Source: Alphaproteobacteria bacterium
Lineage (GTDB): Bacteria > Pseudomonadota > Alphaproteobacteria > Rhizobiales > Xanthobacteraceae
NCBI GenBank assembly: GCA_005884765.1
Contig: VAZV01000144.1
Location: forward strand, 60,841 to 124,840
Direction: 5' to 3'
Length of the DNA: 64,000 nucleotides
The notes under the pieces are model-generated. The model searched no databases, had not been told where the DNA came from, and worked only from the letters and a program-made list of their open reading frames with translations. Of this stretch, positions 36,489-44,943 are shown one piece after another. Position 1 is the first letter of the stretch; every line of letters starts with the position of its first letter. The position numbers and the translations under genes were made by a program.

Positions 36489-36860
36489 ATGACGAAGATT
36501 TTGTTGGTTGAAGATAACGAAATGAACCGCGACATGCTCTCGCGCCGGCTGGTCCGGAAAGGATTTGAGGTCGTAATGGCAATCGACGGTGAACAGGCCG
36601 TCGCCCTGGCCCAAAGCGAACTTCCCGATCTCATTTTAATGGATATGAGCTTGCCGGTGATTGATGGGTGGGAGGCCACGCGGCGCGTCAAAGCCGCTGA
36701 TGCGACTTCTGCCATTCCCATTATTGCGCTAACGGCGCATGCGATGTCGGGTGATCGAGAAAAGACCCTCAAGGCCGGATGCGACGACTACGACACAAAG
36801 CCAATCGAGATGCCTCGCTTACTTGAAAAGATCGACGCTCTGCTACGACGCTCCCGATGA
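36489..36860 (+). CDS. Single-domain response regulator (DivK/CheY-like)
   Basis: This 123-residue stand-alone receiver has the acidic pair E8-D9, phospho-acceptor D52 in LILMDMSLP, T82 in IIALTAHAM and K104 in DTKPIE. It closely resembles DivK-type receivers (KILLVEDNEMNRDMLSRRL). It follows the hybrid kinase by 29 bp and precedes the receiver-cyclase by 25 bp, so all three genes are likely one operon. Its probable role is phosphoryl shuttle between them. Confidence 0.92.
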   Translation: MTKILLVEDNEMNRDMLSRRLVRKGFEVVMAIDGEQAVALAQSELPDLILMDMSLPVIDGWEATRRVKAADATSAIPIIALTAHAMSGDREKTLKAGCDDYDTKPIEMPRLLEKIDALLRRSR

Positions 36861-36885
36861 TGATGATAGATTGGTTCCGGTCAAA

Positions 36886-38478
36886 ATGACTGATTCAGCC
36901 CAGCGCGTGGAGCGCGCCCTCATCGCCTTCGTGCGCCAGGAATTCGGGGCCCCGATCGCTACCATTCTGGGACTAACCGAGATCTTGATCGAGGACGCCC
37001 GTTGCAGCCAGGATCAATCGTTAGCCTCAGACCTTGATCGCATTCATTCGTCGGGACGTTTGCTTCAGGAGCAGCTCGATCAATTGGTAGGTCTCGCGAC
37101 GCAGGGTGGCTTGGGGGTTGGAGACGATTCTGCAGCTTTCAGAATGACGCTGCGACATGATTTGCGGACGCCGCTCAACGCGGTCAAAGGCTATAGCGAA
37201 CTGATCTTGGAAGAAGCGCGCGATAACGGCCGCGAAGACCTGCTCACCGATATCGCAAAGGTCGTAGCCGCCGCCGAGCAGCTCCTCGGGCAAGTTGATC
37301 GGCTGATTGGCTTGACCGAGGAGGTAAAGTCGTCAGATGCGTCTCGTGCCGCGACCCCACCACGTGATCTGGTGGGCGAAATCATGCGATCGATTCAACC
37401 GATCATGTCCAAACCCAAAGCCAATCTTTTGTCGGGCAGGATCCTGGTGGTTGATGACACGGACGCCAATCGCGATTTGCTTTCACGCAGGCTGCGCCGC
37501 CAAGGCCATGCGGTCGATACCGCCGATGGCGGAAGATCGGCTCTAGAGGCGATGGCCAAATCCGAGTTTGATCTCATCCTGCTTGATCTCATGATGCCCG
37601 ATATTAACGGACTACAGATATTAACTTGGCTGAAAGCCAATCCAACGCTCCAGCACATTCCTGTCATCATGATCTCGGCGTTGGACGAGATCGACAGCAC
37701 CGTGCGTTGCATCGAGGCCGGGGCGGAAGACTACGTTGCAAAGCCCTTCGATCCGGTGCTCCTCGGCGCTCGCATCGAAGCGTCCCTGGAGCGAAAGCGG
37801 CTGCGCGACCGCGAACGGGCATTTACCAACGAGTTACGGACGGAGAAGGCCAAGACGGAATCCCTTTTGCTCAACATACTGCCGGGAACGATCGTGAGCC
37901 GAATTCGCCAAGGTGAAATCGAAATCGCCGACCGTTTTCCCGATGCAACGATCCTATTTGCCGATTTAGTCGGCTTCACCAACCTTGCCGGCCGACACTC
38001 CCCGGCTCAGATCGTTGAACTGCTCAACGGCTTGTTCTCCGCTTTTGACAAGCTCGCCAAGCGCCTCAAGGTGGAAAAGATAAAGACCATCGGCGATGCT
38101 TACATGGCAGCCGGCGGCCTGCCAGAAGAAAGCCCTGGTCACGCCCTTTCAGTTGCCGAGATGGCGCTGGGCATGATCGATGTCGTGCGTGAGAGCGGGA
38201 AGCGCTTTGGCGAGATGCTCGAAGTGCGGATAGGCATCCACTCCGGGGAGGTGGTCGCTGGCCTGATCGGTCAGCACCGGTCCATCTACGATGTCTGGGG
38301 AGACACGGTCAACATCGCAAGCCGTCTGGAGTCCTCTGGATTGCCCAACCGTATTCAAATATCGGAAAGCACGTACCAACGTGTCAAGGATGGGTTCTGT
38401 TGCGAGTTGCGCGGGCCGGTCGCGCTGAAGGGCCGGGGTACAATGCTGACCTATTTTCTCGGCGAGCGGATCAAATAG
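36886..38478 (+). CDS. Tandem DHp-like / receiver / class III adenylate cyclase
   Basis: In this 530-residue protein, residues 90-108 read RHDLRTPLNAVKGYSELIL, a kinase H-box with H91, but no ATPase domain follows. Residues 18-34 (QEFGAPIATILGLTEIL) look like a second, older H-box whose histidine is Gln18. A receiver spans about 184-302, with D190-D191, phospho-acceptor D234 and K287. A class III cyclase spans about 350-528. It keeps metal-binding D360 and D404, adenine-selecting K398 and D469, and N476 and R480, so it should make cAMP. The first in-frame ATG is at 36886. It is the third gene of a kinase-receiver operon. Confidence 0.88.
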   Translation: MTDSAQRVERALIAFVRQEFGAPIATILGLTEILIEDARCSQDQSLASDLDRIHSSGRLLQEQLDQLVGLATQGGLGVGDDSAAFRMTLRHDLRTPLNAVKGYSELILEEARDNGREDLLTDIAKVVAAAEQLLGQVDRLIGLTEEVKSSDASRAATPPRDLVGEIMRSIQPIMSKPKANLLSGRILVVDDTDANRDLLSRRLRRQGHAVDTADGGRSALEAMAKSEFDLILLDLMMPDINGLQILTWLKANPTLQHIPVIMISALDEIDSTVRCIEAGAEDYVAKPFDPVLLGARIEASLERKRLRDRERAFTNELRTEKAKTESLLLNILPGTIVSRIRQGEIEIADRFPDATILFADLVGFTNLAGRHSPAQIVELLNGLFSAFDKLAKRLKVEKIKTIGDAYMAAGGLPEESPGHALSVAEMALGMIDVVRESGKRFGEMLEVRIGIHSGEVVAGLIGQHRSIYDVWGDTVNIASRLESSGLPNRIQISESTYQRVKDGFCCELRGPVALKGRGTMLTYFLGERIK

Positions 38479-38540
38479 ACCGAAGCCGGAGATCTAGATC
38501 GGTGGGCACGCAAAGCGCTCGGCCCATCCGACCCCATCGC

Positions 38541-39095
38541 CTATCGCGGCGCGCGCTTGGCGAGAATGCGCTGCAGGGTGCGGCGGTGCATGTTGAGCCG
38601 CCGCGCGGTTTCCGAGACGTTGCGATTGCACATTTCATAGATGCGCTGGATGTGCTCCCAGCGGACACGGTCCGCCGACATCGGATTATGCGGCAGCTCG
38701 GATTTCGCGGTGCCGGTCGCCAGCAGTGCGGCGACGACGTCGTCGGCGTCGGCGGGCTTTGATAGATAATCCACCGCGCCCATTTTCACCGCGGTCACGG
38801 CGGTAGCGATGTTGCCGTAACCGGTCAGCACGATGGCGCGCGCGTCGGGCCGCTTGCGCTTTAACGCCGACACCACGTCAAGCCCGTTGCCATCGCCGAG
38901 CCGCAAATCGACCACCGCAAACGCGGGCGCCGCCTTGCCGATTTGCGCGAGGCCGTCCGATACCGTGTCGCAGGCAGTGACGGTGAAGCCGCGGGTTTCC
39001 ATGGCGCGCGCCAGCCGTTCCAGGAACGGCTTGTCGTCCTCCACAATCAGGAGCGAGCGGTCGGCGCGATCGGCCAGTTCGGCGGTGACGGTCAA
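38541..39095 (-). CDS. regR: RegR/ActR/RegA-type response regulator, TTG start
   Basis: This global redox response regulator has a receiver (SLLIVEDDKPFLERL, phospho-acceptor in FAVVDLRLGDGNGLDV) and a Fis-type C-terminal helix-turn-helix NVSETARRLNMHRRTLQRIL. I chose a TTG at 39095: AAGGGGGG lies 8 nt upstream, the product is 184 residues, and the phosphorylated Asp becomes residue 63, the number known for Rhodobacter RegA. An ATG at 39128 lacks a ribosome-binding site. In Bradyrhizobium RegR controls nifA and other redox-responsive genes. It follows regS on the same strand. Confidence 0.9.
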   Translation of the reverse strand: MTVTAELADRADRSLLIVEDDKPFLERLARAMETRGFTVTACDTVSDGLAQIGKAAPAFAVVDLRLGDGNGLDVVSALKRKRPDARAIVLTGYGNIATAVTAVKMGAVDYLSKPADADDVVAALLATGTAKSELPHNPMSADRVRWEHIQRIYEMCNRNVSETARRLNMHRRTLQRILAKRAPR

Positions 39096-39169
39096 GTCGG
39101 GGACCCCCCTTGTCGGACATCGCAACATATGGCGTCACAACGCGGCGCTGCCAAGGCCCTCTCAAGTCG

Positions 39170-40492
39170 TTAAGAGGCCGGCTCCTCAGCGGTTTCGTGG
39201 GCCTCGAAGCGCTGGCGCGGCCAGGCGATCTGGACCACCGCGCCATGATCCGGAAATACCCGGTTGGAGAACGAGACCTTTGCGCCGGTCCGCTCCAGCA
39301 ACGTGCGGGCGATGAACACTCCAAGCCCGAGCCCCTGATGCTCGCTCTGGGTGTCAGCGACGTTGCGACGCCGCGACAGATAGGGCTCGCCGATCCGCTT
39401 GATGAGGTCGGGCGGAATGCCGGGTCCGTCGTCGGAAATGACGATCTCGACGGTATCGTTGTTCCACCACGCATTCACCTCCACCGTGGTCCGCGCAAAA
39501 TCGACGGCGTTTTCCAGGATGTTGCCGACGCCATACAGAATAGCCGGATTGCGCGAGCCGACCGGCTCGGCGGTGCCCGCGACCGCGATGCGAACCTTGA
39601 TCGCGATCCCGAAGTCGCGATGCGGCGCCACTGTCTCCTCGATCAGGGTCGACAGCTTCATGCGATCGAACGGCGCGCCGGTGGCCGATAGCTGGGTGAT
39701 CTTTCCCAGGATGTCGCGGCAGCGCTGCGTCTGCTCGCGCAGCGTCTTGAGGTCGCCTGCGAGCGGACCCTCCTGCACGGACTTTTCCAATTCGCGTGAA
39801 ATCAGAAAGATGGTCGAGAGCGGCGTACCGAGTTCGTGCGCCGCGGCAGCGGCAAGACCGTCAAGCTGGGTCAGGTGCTGCTCGCGCGTCAGCACCAGCT
39901 CGGTGGCGGCGAGCGCGTCGGAAAGCTTGCGCGCCTCTTCGGTCACCTGAAACGCATAGAGGCTGGTGACGCCGATCGCCAGCACGATCGAGAGCCAGAC
40001 GCCGAGCAGATAGATCGGCGGCAGCACCAGCGGCTCGTCCGTGTCCCACGGCAGCGGCAGATGGAAAAACACCAGGATGGAAGCGCAGGCGACCGCCAGC
40101 ATGCCGAGCGCCATCGTCAGCCGCACCGGCAGCACGGTTGCCGAAATCAGGACCGGCACCAGGAACAGGAACGAGAATGGGTTTTCGAGCCCGCCCGTGA
40201 AATACAATAGCCCGGCGAGTTCGACGATGTTGAGCGCGAGCAGCGTCGCGGAGTAAGCCGGCTCCAGCCGCCGCATGGTGTTGAAGGCTATTTGCAGCGC
40301 CAGATTGAGCAGGGCGGACAGGCTGACGATGGTGATGCAGGGCACGATCGGAACGTCGAATTCCAGACCCTGCGCCACGATGAAAATGGCCGCGAGCTGC
40401 CCGAGCACGGCAAGCCAGCGCAGCCGCAGGATCGTATCCAGACGGACATAGCGGCGCGGATGGCGAAACTCGGAGGCGGCGACGTCGGTCAT
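39170..40492 (-). CDS. regS: RegS/ActS/RegB-type redox sensor histidine kinase
   Basis: This 440-residue membrane kinase has about six helices (residues 25-182), the quinone-sensing loop GGLENPFSFLF (100-110), H-box AAAAHELGTPLSTI with H219, and the ATPase domain (GNILENAVDFA, SDDGPGIP, GLGLGVFIA). Cys258 in QRCRDILGKI corresponds in position to the redox-active cysteine of RegB, 39 residues after the histidine. It phosphorylates RegR in response to respiratory redox state. RegR begins 74 bp downstream, and an ABC-2 exporter is divergent. Confidence 0.93.
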   Translation of the reverse strand: MTDVAASEFRHPRRYVRLDTILRLRWLAVLGQLAAIFIVAQGLEFDVPIVPCITIVSLSALLNLALQIAFNTMRRLEPAYSATLLALNIVELAGLLYFTGGLENPFSFLFLVPVLISATVLPVRLTMALGMLAVACASILVFFHLPLPWDTDEPLVLPPIYLLGVWLSIVLAIGVTSLYAFQVTEEARKLSDALAATELVLTREQHLTQLDGLAAAAAHELGTPLSTIFLISRELEKSVQEGPLAGDLKTLREQTQRCRDILGKITQLSATGAPFDRMKLSTLIEETVAPHRDFGIAIKVRIAVAGTAEPVGSRNPAILYGVGNILENAVDFARTTVEVNAWWNNDTVEIVISDDGPGIPPDLIKRIGEPYLSRRRNVADTQSEHQGLGLGVFIARTLLERTGAKVSFSNRVFPDHGAVVQIAWPRQRFEAHETAEEPAS

Positions 40493-40600
40493 CGGATCAG
40501 CTTAGCCGCGCAACATCGCGATCACAAATCGACGGCCCGTTTTTACGGGGCCGCGCGCACCCTTGCGCTTGACGCCGCAATGGCCCAATGAACGGCCCTC

Positions 40601-41395
40601 ATGGCGCAAAATGACGCAGCTCCGCCGCCATCGTCCGCGGCCGATCCGGCGGGATCGGCGGCGATTGAGGTCGCGCGTCTGACAAAAGTCTACAAGACCA
40701 CCCGCGCCGTCGACGACATCTCGTTTCAGATTGCGCGCGGCAGCATCACCGGCCTGCTCGGCGGCAATGGCGCCGGCAAGACCACGACGATCGCCATGAT
40801 CATGGGCCTGGTGCTGCCGACCTCGGGGCGCGTTCAAGTGCTGGGTCATGCCATGCCCGACGGCGCTGCCGACGTGCTGGGGCGGATGAATTTCGAAAGC
40901 CCCTATGTCGACATGCCGATGCGGCTCACGGTGCGGCAGAATCTGACGATCTTCGGCCGGCTCTATGCGGTCCAACACCTGCGTGAGCGCATCGCGCAGC
41001 TTGCCGCCGACCTCGATCTCGACGAATTCCTCGATCGTCCCAACGGCAAGCTCTCGGCGGGACAGAAGACGCGGGTGGCGCTCGCGAAAGCACTGATCAA
41101 CCAGCCCGAGCTGTTGTTGCTGGACGAGCCCACCGCATCGCTCGATCCCGATACCGCCGACTGGGTGCGGGCGCACCTGGAGACCTATAGCAAGACGCAT
41201 GCCGCGACGATCCTGTTGGCGTCGCACAACATGTTTGAAGTCGAACGGTTGTGCGATCGCATCATCATCATGAAGCGCGGCCGCATCGAGGACGACGACA
41301 GCCCGGACCGGATCATGGCCCGCTATAACCGGGCGACTCTGGAAGAGGTATTCCTCGACGTCGCGCGCGGCCGCGTCAACGAGACGGCGCCATGA
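40601..41395 (+). CDS. ABC-2 type exporter, ATP-binding protein
   Basis: This 264-residue ATPase of the DrrA/NodI-like group has Walker A LGGNGAGKTTT, signature KLSAGQKTRVALAKAL (LSAGQ rather than LSGGQ), Walker B LLLLDEPTASLD and H-loop LLASHNM. Its stop overlaps the permease start by 4 bp (41392-41395). The two form a complete exporter, probably with two copies of each. The substrate is unknown. It is divergent from regS with about 108 bp between starts. Confidence 0.92.
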   Translation: MAQNDAAPPPSSAADPAGSAAIEVARLTKVYKTTRAVDDISFQIARGSITGLLGGNGAGKTTTIAMIMGLVLPTSGRVQVLGHAMPDGAADVLGRMNFESPYVDMPMRLTVRQNLTIFGRLYAVQHLRERIAQLAADLDLDEFLDRPNGKLSAGQKTRVALAKALINQPELLLLDEPTASLDPDTADWVRAHLETYSKTHAATILLASHNMFEVERLCDRIIIMKRGRIEDDDSPDRIMARYNRATLEEVFLDVARGRVNETAP

Positions 41396-42210
41396 GCGAA
41401 CTCATGATGCATCGGGGCATCGCACTCCATCGCATCGGCGCGATGATCCTGCGCTACTGGTACCTGCTGATGTCGTCGTGGCCGCGGCTTCTCGAGTTGT
41501 TGTACTGGCCGGCGCTGCAGGTCATCACCTGGGGCTTTCTGCAGATCTATATCGCGCAAAATGCGGGCTTCTTCGCGCGCGCCGGCGGCACGTTGATCGG
41601 CGCGGTGATCCTGTGGGACATCCTGTTCCGCGGCCAGCTCGGCTTTTCGATCTCGTTCCTCGAGGAGATGTGGGCGCGCAATCTCGGCAACCTGATGATG
41701 AGCCCGCTAAAGCCGATCGAATTTCTGCTCGCGCTGATGGTGATGAGCCTGATCCGGCTTGCGATCGGCGTGGTCCCGATGACGGGGCTCGCGCTGTTTT
41801 TGTTCCACTTCAACTTCTACGGGCTCGGGCTGCCGCTGATCGCATTCTTCTGCAACCTGATCTTCACGAGCTGGTCGGTGGGAATCTTCGTTTCGGGGTT
41901 GGTGCTGCGCAACGGCTTGGGGGCCGAGAGCATCGTCTGGACGCTGATGTTTGCGCTGATGCCGCTCGCCTGCATCTACTATCCGGTGAGCGTGCTGCCG
42001 CGCTGGCTGCAATATGTCGCCTGGTCGTTGCCGCCGACTTACGTGTTCGAGGGGATGCGATCGCTGTTAATAGATGGTGTATTTCGCGGCGACCTGATGC
42101 TGGCGGCGCTTGCGATCAACGCCGTGCTGCTGGTGGCATCATTTGCGGCATTTCTTGCCCTTTTGCGCAGCGCCCGGCTTCACGGCTCGCTGCTCGGGGG
42201 CGGTGAATAA
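41392..42210 (+). CDS. ABC-2 type exporter, permease
   Basis: This 272-residue membrane protein has six predicted helices of the ABC-2 type: first helix around WPRLLELLYWPALQVITWGF, later VMSLIRLAIGVVPMTGLALF and a C-terminal VLPRWLQYVAWSLPPTYVFE, the conserved ABC-2 signature area. It is translationally coupled to the ATPase upstream. The exported substrate cannot be told; related pairs move lipids, polysaccharides or antibiotics. Confidence 0.9.
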   Translation: MSELMMHRGIALHRIGAMILRYWYLLMSSWPRLLELLYWPALQVITWGFLQIYIAQNAGFFARAGGTLIGAVILWDILFRGQLGFSISFLEEMWARNLGNLMMSPLKPIEFLLALMVMSLIRLAIGVVPMTGLALFLFHFNFYGLGLPLIAFFCNLIFTSWSVGIFVSGLVLRNGLGAESIVWTLMFALMPLACIYYPVSVLPRWLQYVAWSLPPTYVFEGMRSLLIDGVFRGDLMLAALAINAVLLVASFAAFLALLRSARLHGSLLGGGE

Positions 42211-42332
42211 CTCACTTTCCCGTGGATTTTCCGGGCTTTCTGTTGTCAGGTCGCGTAGATATACCGATCTGTGCATTGACGCATTATTACGCATTGGCCA
42301 CTATGCTGCGATGCAAAAGGGGACTGAGCAGA

Positions 42333-43661
42333 ATGCCGATTGGTGAGTTTGGCGGCGCACCGCCACTGGTGGCCGAAGGCAGTCCGGCGCTCACGACGCC
42401 GATGTACTGGATGTATGAAATGGCCCACGCCTCGCTCAATCCGGCGCGGGCGGTGACCGACGCGACCAAGATCCTGTTTCAAAATCCGCTCAATCCATGG
42501 ACCCACACCCAGGTCGGCAAATCGATTGCCGCGGCTTGCGAGTTGTTCGAGCGCACCACGCGCCGCTACGGCAAGCCGGAATGGGGGCTGGACACGACCG
42601 AGGTCAACGGCATCCGCACCCCGGTCGAGATCCGCGTCGTGTGGGAAAAGCCGTTCTGCCGCTTGTTGCACTTCGATCGCAAGCTGACGCGCCCGCTGCG
42701 CATCCCGCAGCCGCGGGTGCTGATCGTGGCGCCGATGTCCGGTCACTATGCGACGCTGTTGCGCGGCACGGTGGAGGCGTTCCTGCCGACGCATGAGGTT
42801 TACATCACCGATTGGGCCGATGCTCGGATGGTTCCGCTGGCGCAGGGCCGCTTCGATCTCGATGATTACATCGACTACGTCATCGAGATGCTGCATGAAC
42901 TCGGCGGCAACATGCATGTGATCGCTGTTTGCCAGCCCTCGGTGCCTGTCGTCGCGGCGGTTTCCATCATGGAGGCCAATCGCGATCCCTTTGTCCCGCT
43001 GTCGATGACCTTGATGGGCGGCCCGATCGATACCCGTCGCAATCCGACCGCCGTCAACAATCTCGCCGCCGAGCGCGGCATCGAGTGGTTCCGCAACCAC
43101 GTCATCACCAAGGTGCCGTTCCCGCATCCCGGCGTGATGCGTGATGTCTATCCGGGCTTCCTGCAGCTCAACGGCTTCATCAGCATGAACCTTGACCGCC
43201 ACATGGACGCGCACAAGAACCTGTTCAAGAACCTGGTGAAGGGCGACGGCGATCTGGTCGACAAGCACCGCGACTTCTATGACGAATATCTCGCGGTCAT
43301 GGACCTCGCGGCGGAGTATTATTTGCAGACGGTCGATGTCGTTTTCATCAAGCATGCGCTGCCAAAGGGCGAGATGACCCATCGCGGCAGGCTGGTCGAC
43401 CCCTCGAAGGTCACGCGGGTGGCGTTGATGACGGTGGAAGGCGAGAACGACGACATTTCCGGGCTCGGACAGACCGAAGCGACCCATGAATTGTGCAGCC
43501 GAATTCCCGCGCGCCGCCGGATTCACTATGTGCAGAAGGGCGTCGGGCACTACGGCGTGTTCAACGGCTCACGTTTCAAGTCCGAAATCGTGCCGCGCAT
43601 CTCTGATTTCATGATGTCGGCGGCCAATCCGAAGTCGTTGCTTGCGTTGGCGGCTGAATAA
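42333..43661 (+). CDS. phaZ: Intracellular polyhydroxyalkanoate depolymerase
   Basis: This 442-residue depolymerase has the cysteine-type lipase box VCQPSVP in place of the serine box, as in Ralstonia PhaZ1, and the conserved PMSGHYATLLRGTVEAFLP and YITDWADARMVP blocks. The catalytic Asp and His probably lie in EGENDDISG and GVGHYGVFNGSRF. It has no signal peptide and should attack native PHB granules in the cytosol, releasing 3-hydroxybutyrate. I chose the ATG at 42333 (MPIGEFGGAP) with AAAAGGGG upstream. Three GCATT units at 42273, 42281 and 42291 lie in the leader. Confidence 0.93.
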   Translation: MPIGEFGGAPPLVAEGSPALTTPMYWMYEMAHASLNPARAVTDATKILFQNPLNPWTHTQVGKSIAAACELFERTTRRYGKPEWGLDTTEVNGIRTPVEIRVVWEKPFCRLLHFDRKLTRPLRIPQPRVLIVAPMSGHYATLLRGTVEAFLPTHEVYITDWADARMVPLAQGRFDLDDYIDYVIEMLHELGGNMHVIAVCQPSVPVVAAVSIMEANRDPFVPLSMTLMGGPIDTRRNPTAVNNLAAERGIEWFRNHVITKVPFPHPGVMRDVYPGFLQLNGFISMNLDRHMDAHKNLFKNLVKGDGDLVDKHRDFYDEYLAVMDLAAEYYLQTVDVVFIKHALPKGEMTHRGRLVDPSKVTRVALMTVEGENDDISGLGQTEATHELCSRIPARRRIHYVQKGVGHYGVFNGSRFKSEIVPRISDFMMSAANPKSLLALAAE

Positions 43662-43982
43662 AGCCGATCGAACGATTTCTCTGCGCAATATGCGCGTTCG
43701 GCGTCCGAGCGGCCTCGAATCGGCTCGTCCGATAACCCCCTGAATAGGCACGCGGAAGCCTGGATTCGCGTCGTTTGAAGGAATGAGTATGACCTCAGTC
43801 CTTGGGGGGCGTCCGGAAGGCCGGTTCCAGTCAAAATTTTTGGTTCCAAGCCCATCCTGTAGAGGCCGTCGACGCGCAAACCCCTGTATATTGGGCAAAT
43901 GATTTGTTTTTGCGCCGAGCGATTTCAATGGCGGCGGATATGGCAGAATCCGGGCGAACTTCTCCTCCCCGGACTTACAGAT
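43662..43982. other. Intergenic stretch, nothing recognised
   Basis: The 321 bp between phaZ and the metallopeptidase hold no convincing gene. The metallopeptidase frame is open back to 43899 but does not look like protein there. I found no repeat or clear terminator. Confidence 0.5.
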
Positions 43983-44738
43983 ATGGCCACTCGCGCGCTC
44001 CTCTATCGGCGGCCTCACGAACCCTCGACTCTTGTCATCAAGCATGGCTCGCAATTCTTCGCGATCAGGTTGCGCCGCCATCGGCGGGCGCGGCGCTATA
44101 CCTTGCGCATTCATCCGACCGACCGCGAGGCTATACTGACCATGCCGCCGCGGGGCACGCTCGCGGAGGCAAGGGATTTCGCACAGCTCCACGGCGGCTG
44201 GATCGCCGCCCGTCTCGGCCGTTTGCCAAAGGCGGCACCGTTCCAGACCGGCACCGTGGTTCCGCTGCGCGGGGTTCACCACCGGATCGTGCATCGCGCC
44301 GGCGAGCGCGGCACGGTCTGGACGGAGGTGCGCGACAGCGGTGAAAAAATTATCTGCGTCGCCGGCGGCCTCGAACATATCGACCGCCGGGTGCACGACT
44401 ATCTGAAGCGCGAGGCGCGCAAGGATTTGCAGAAATCGGCGCAGGCCTACGCCCTCGAAATGGGGGTGAGGGTCAAGCGGCTGTCGATCCGCGATCAGTC
44501 GAGCCGCTGGGGTTCATGCACCTCGGCGGGATCGCTGTCGTTTTCCTGGCGTCTGATCCTGGCACCGCCCTTCGTGCTCGATTATCTCGCGGCCCACGAA
44601 GTCGCGCATCTCGTCGAGATGAATCATTCGGCGCGGTTCTGGCGGGTGGTCGCGCGGGTCTGTCCCTCCGTCGAGCGCGCCAAGAAGTGGCTCGATACCT
44701 ACGGCAACGATCTGCATCGCTATGGGATCGAGGATTAG
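43983..44738 (+). CDS. YgjP-like (M48-type) metallopeptidase
   Basis: This 251-residue protein has the YgjP-like zinc-peptidase core near its C-terminus: SSRWGSCTSAGSLSFSWRL, AAHEVAHLVEMNHSARFW with the HExxH-type zinc site (HEVAH) and a third ligand His in NHS. The N-terminus is rich in Arg and has no signal, so it is cytosolic. The substrate is unknown. I chose the ATG at 43983 (MATRALLYRRP) as the start of homology. Confidence 0.9.
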   Translation: MATRALLYRRPHEPSTLVIKHGSQFFAIRLRRHRRARRYTLRIHPTDREAILTMPPRGTLAEARDFAQLHGGWIAARLGRLPKAAPFQTGTVVPLRGVHHRIVHRAGERGTVWTEVRDSGEKIICVAGGLEHIDRRVHDYLKREARKDLQKSAQAYALEMGVRVKRLSIRDQSSRWGSCTSAGSLSFSWRLILAPPFVLDYLAAHEVAHLVEMNHSARFWRVVARVCPSVERAKKWLDTYGNDLHRYGIED

Positions 44739-44766
44739 GGCGGCTAGTCGCCTCCACCAACTGCTG

Positions 44767-44905
44767 TCGTCGCCCGCCAACGGGTCGCGCGAATGCGCGC
44801 CCGATGACAGGCTCCGGCGGGCGATCCAGTATTCCAGAGACGCTTGAAATTGAACGGAGAAGCTGCGGCATACTGGATATCCCGCTTTCGCGTGGTATGA
44901 CGGCG
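44767..44905. repeat. Interspersed repeat, family B-like copy
   Basis: The sequence GTCGTCGCCCGCCAACGGGT at the left and GATCCAGTATTCCAGAG with ATACTGGATATCCCGCTTTC inside mirror the family B copy at 18789-18925 (GATCCAGTAC and GGATACTGGGTCGCC). It lies between the metallopeptidase and the convergent PBP1A gene. Confidence 0.6.
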
Positions 44906-44943
44906 AGCAATGATGGCGTGGCAGTATGGCTAGCCATTAACGC

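Noticed and set aside
42246..43550. 434-codon minus-strand open frame
   Set aside because: Shadow of phaZ, with composition rich in His, Arg and Asp as expected from antisense.
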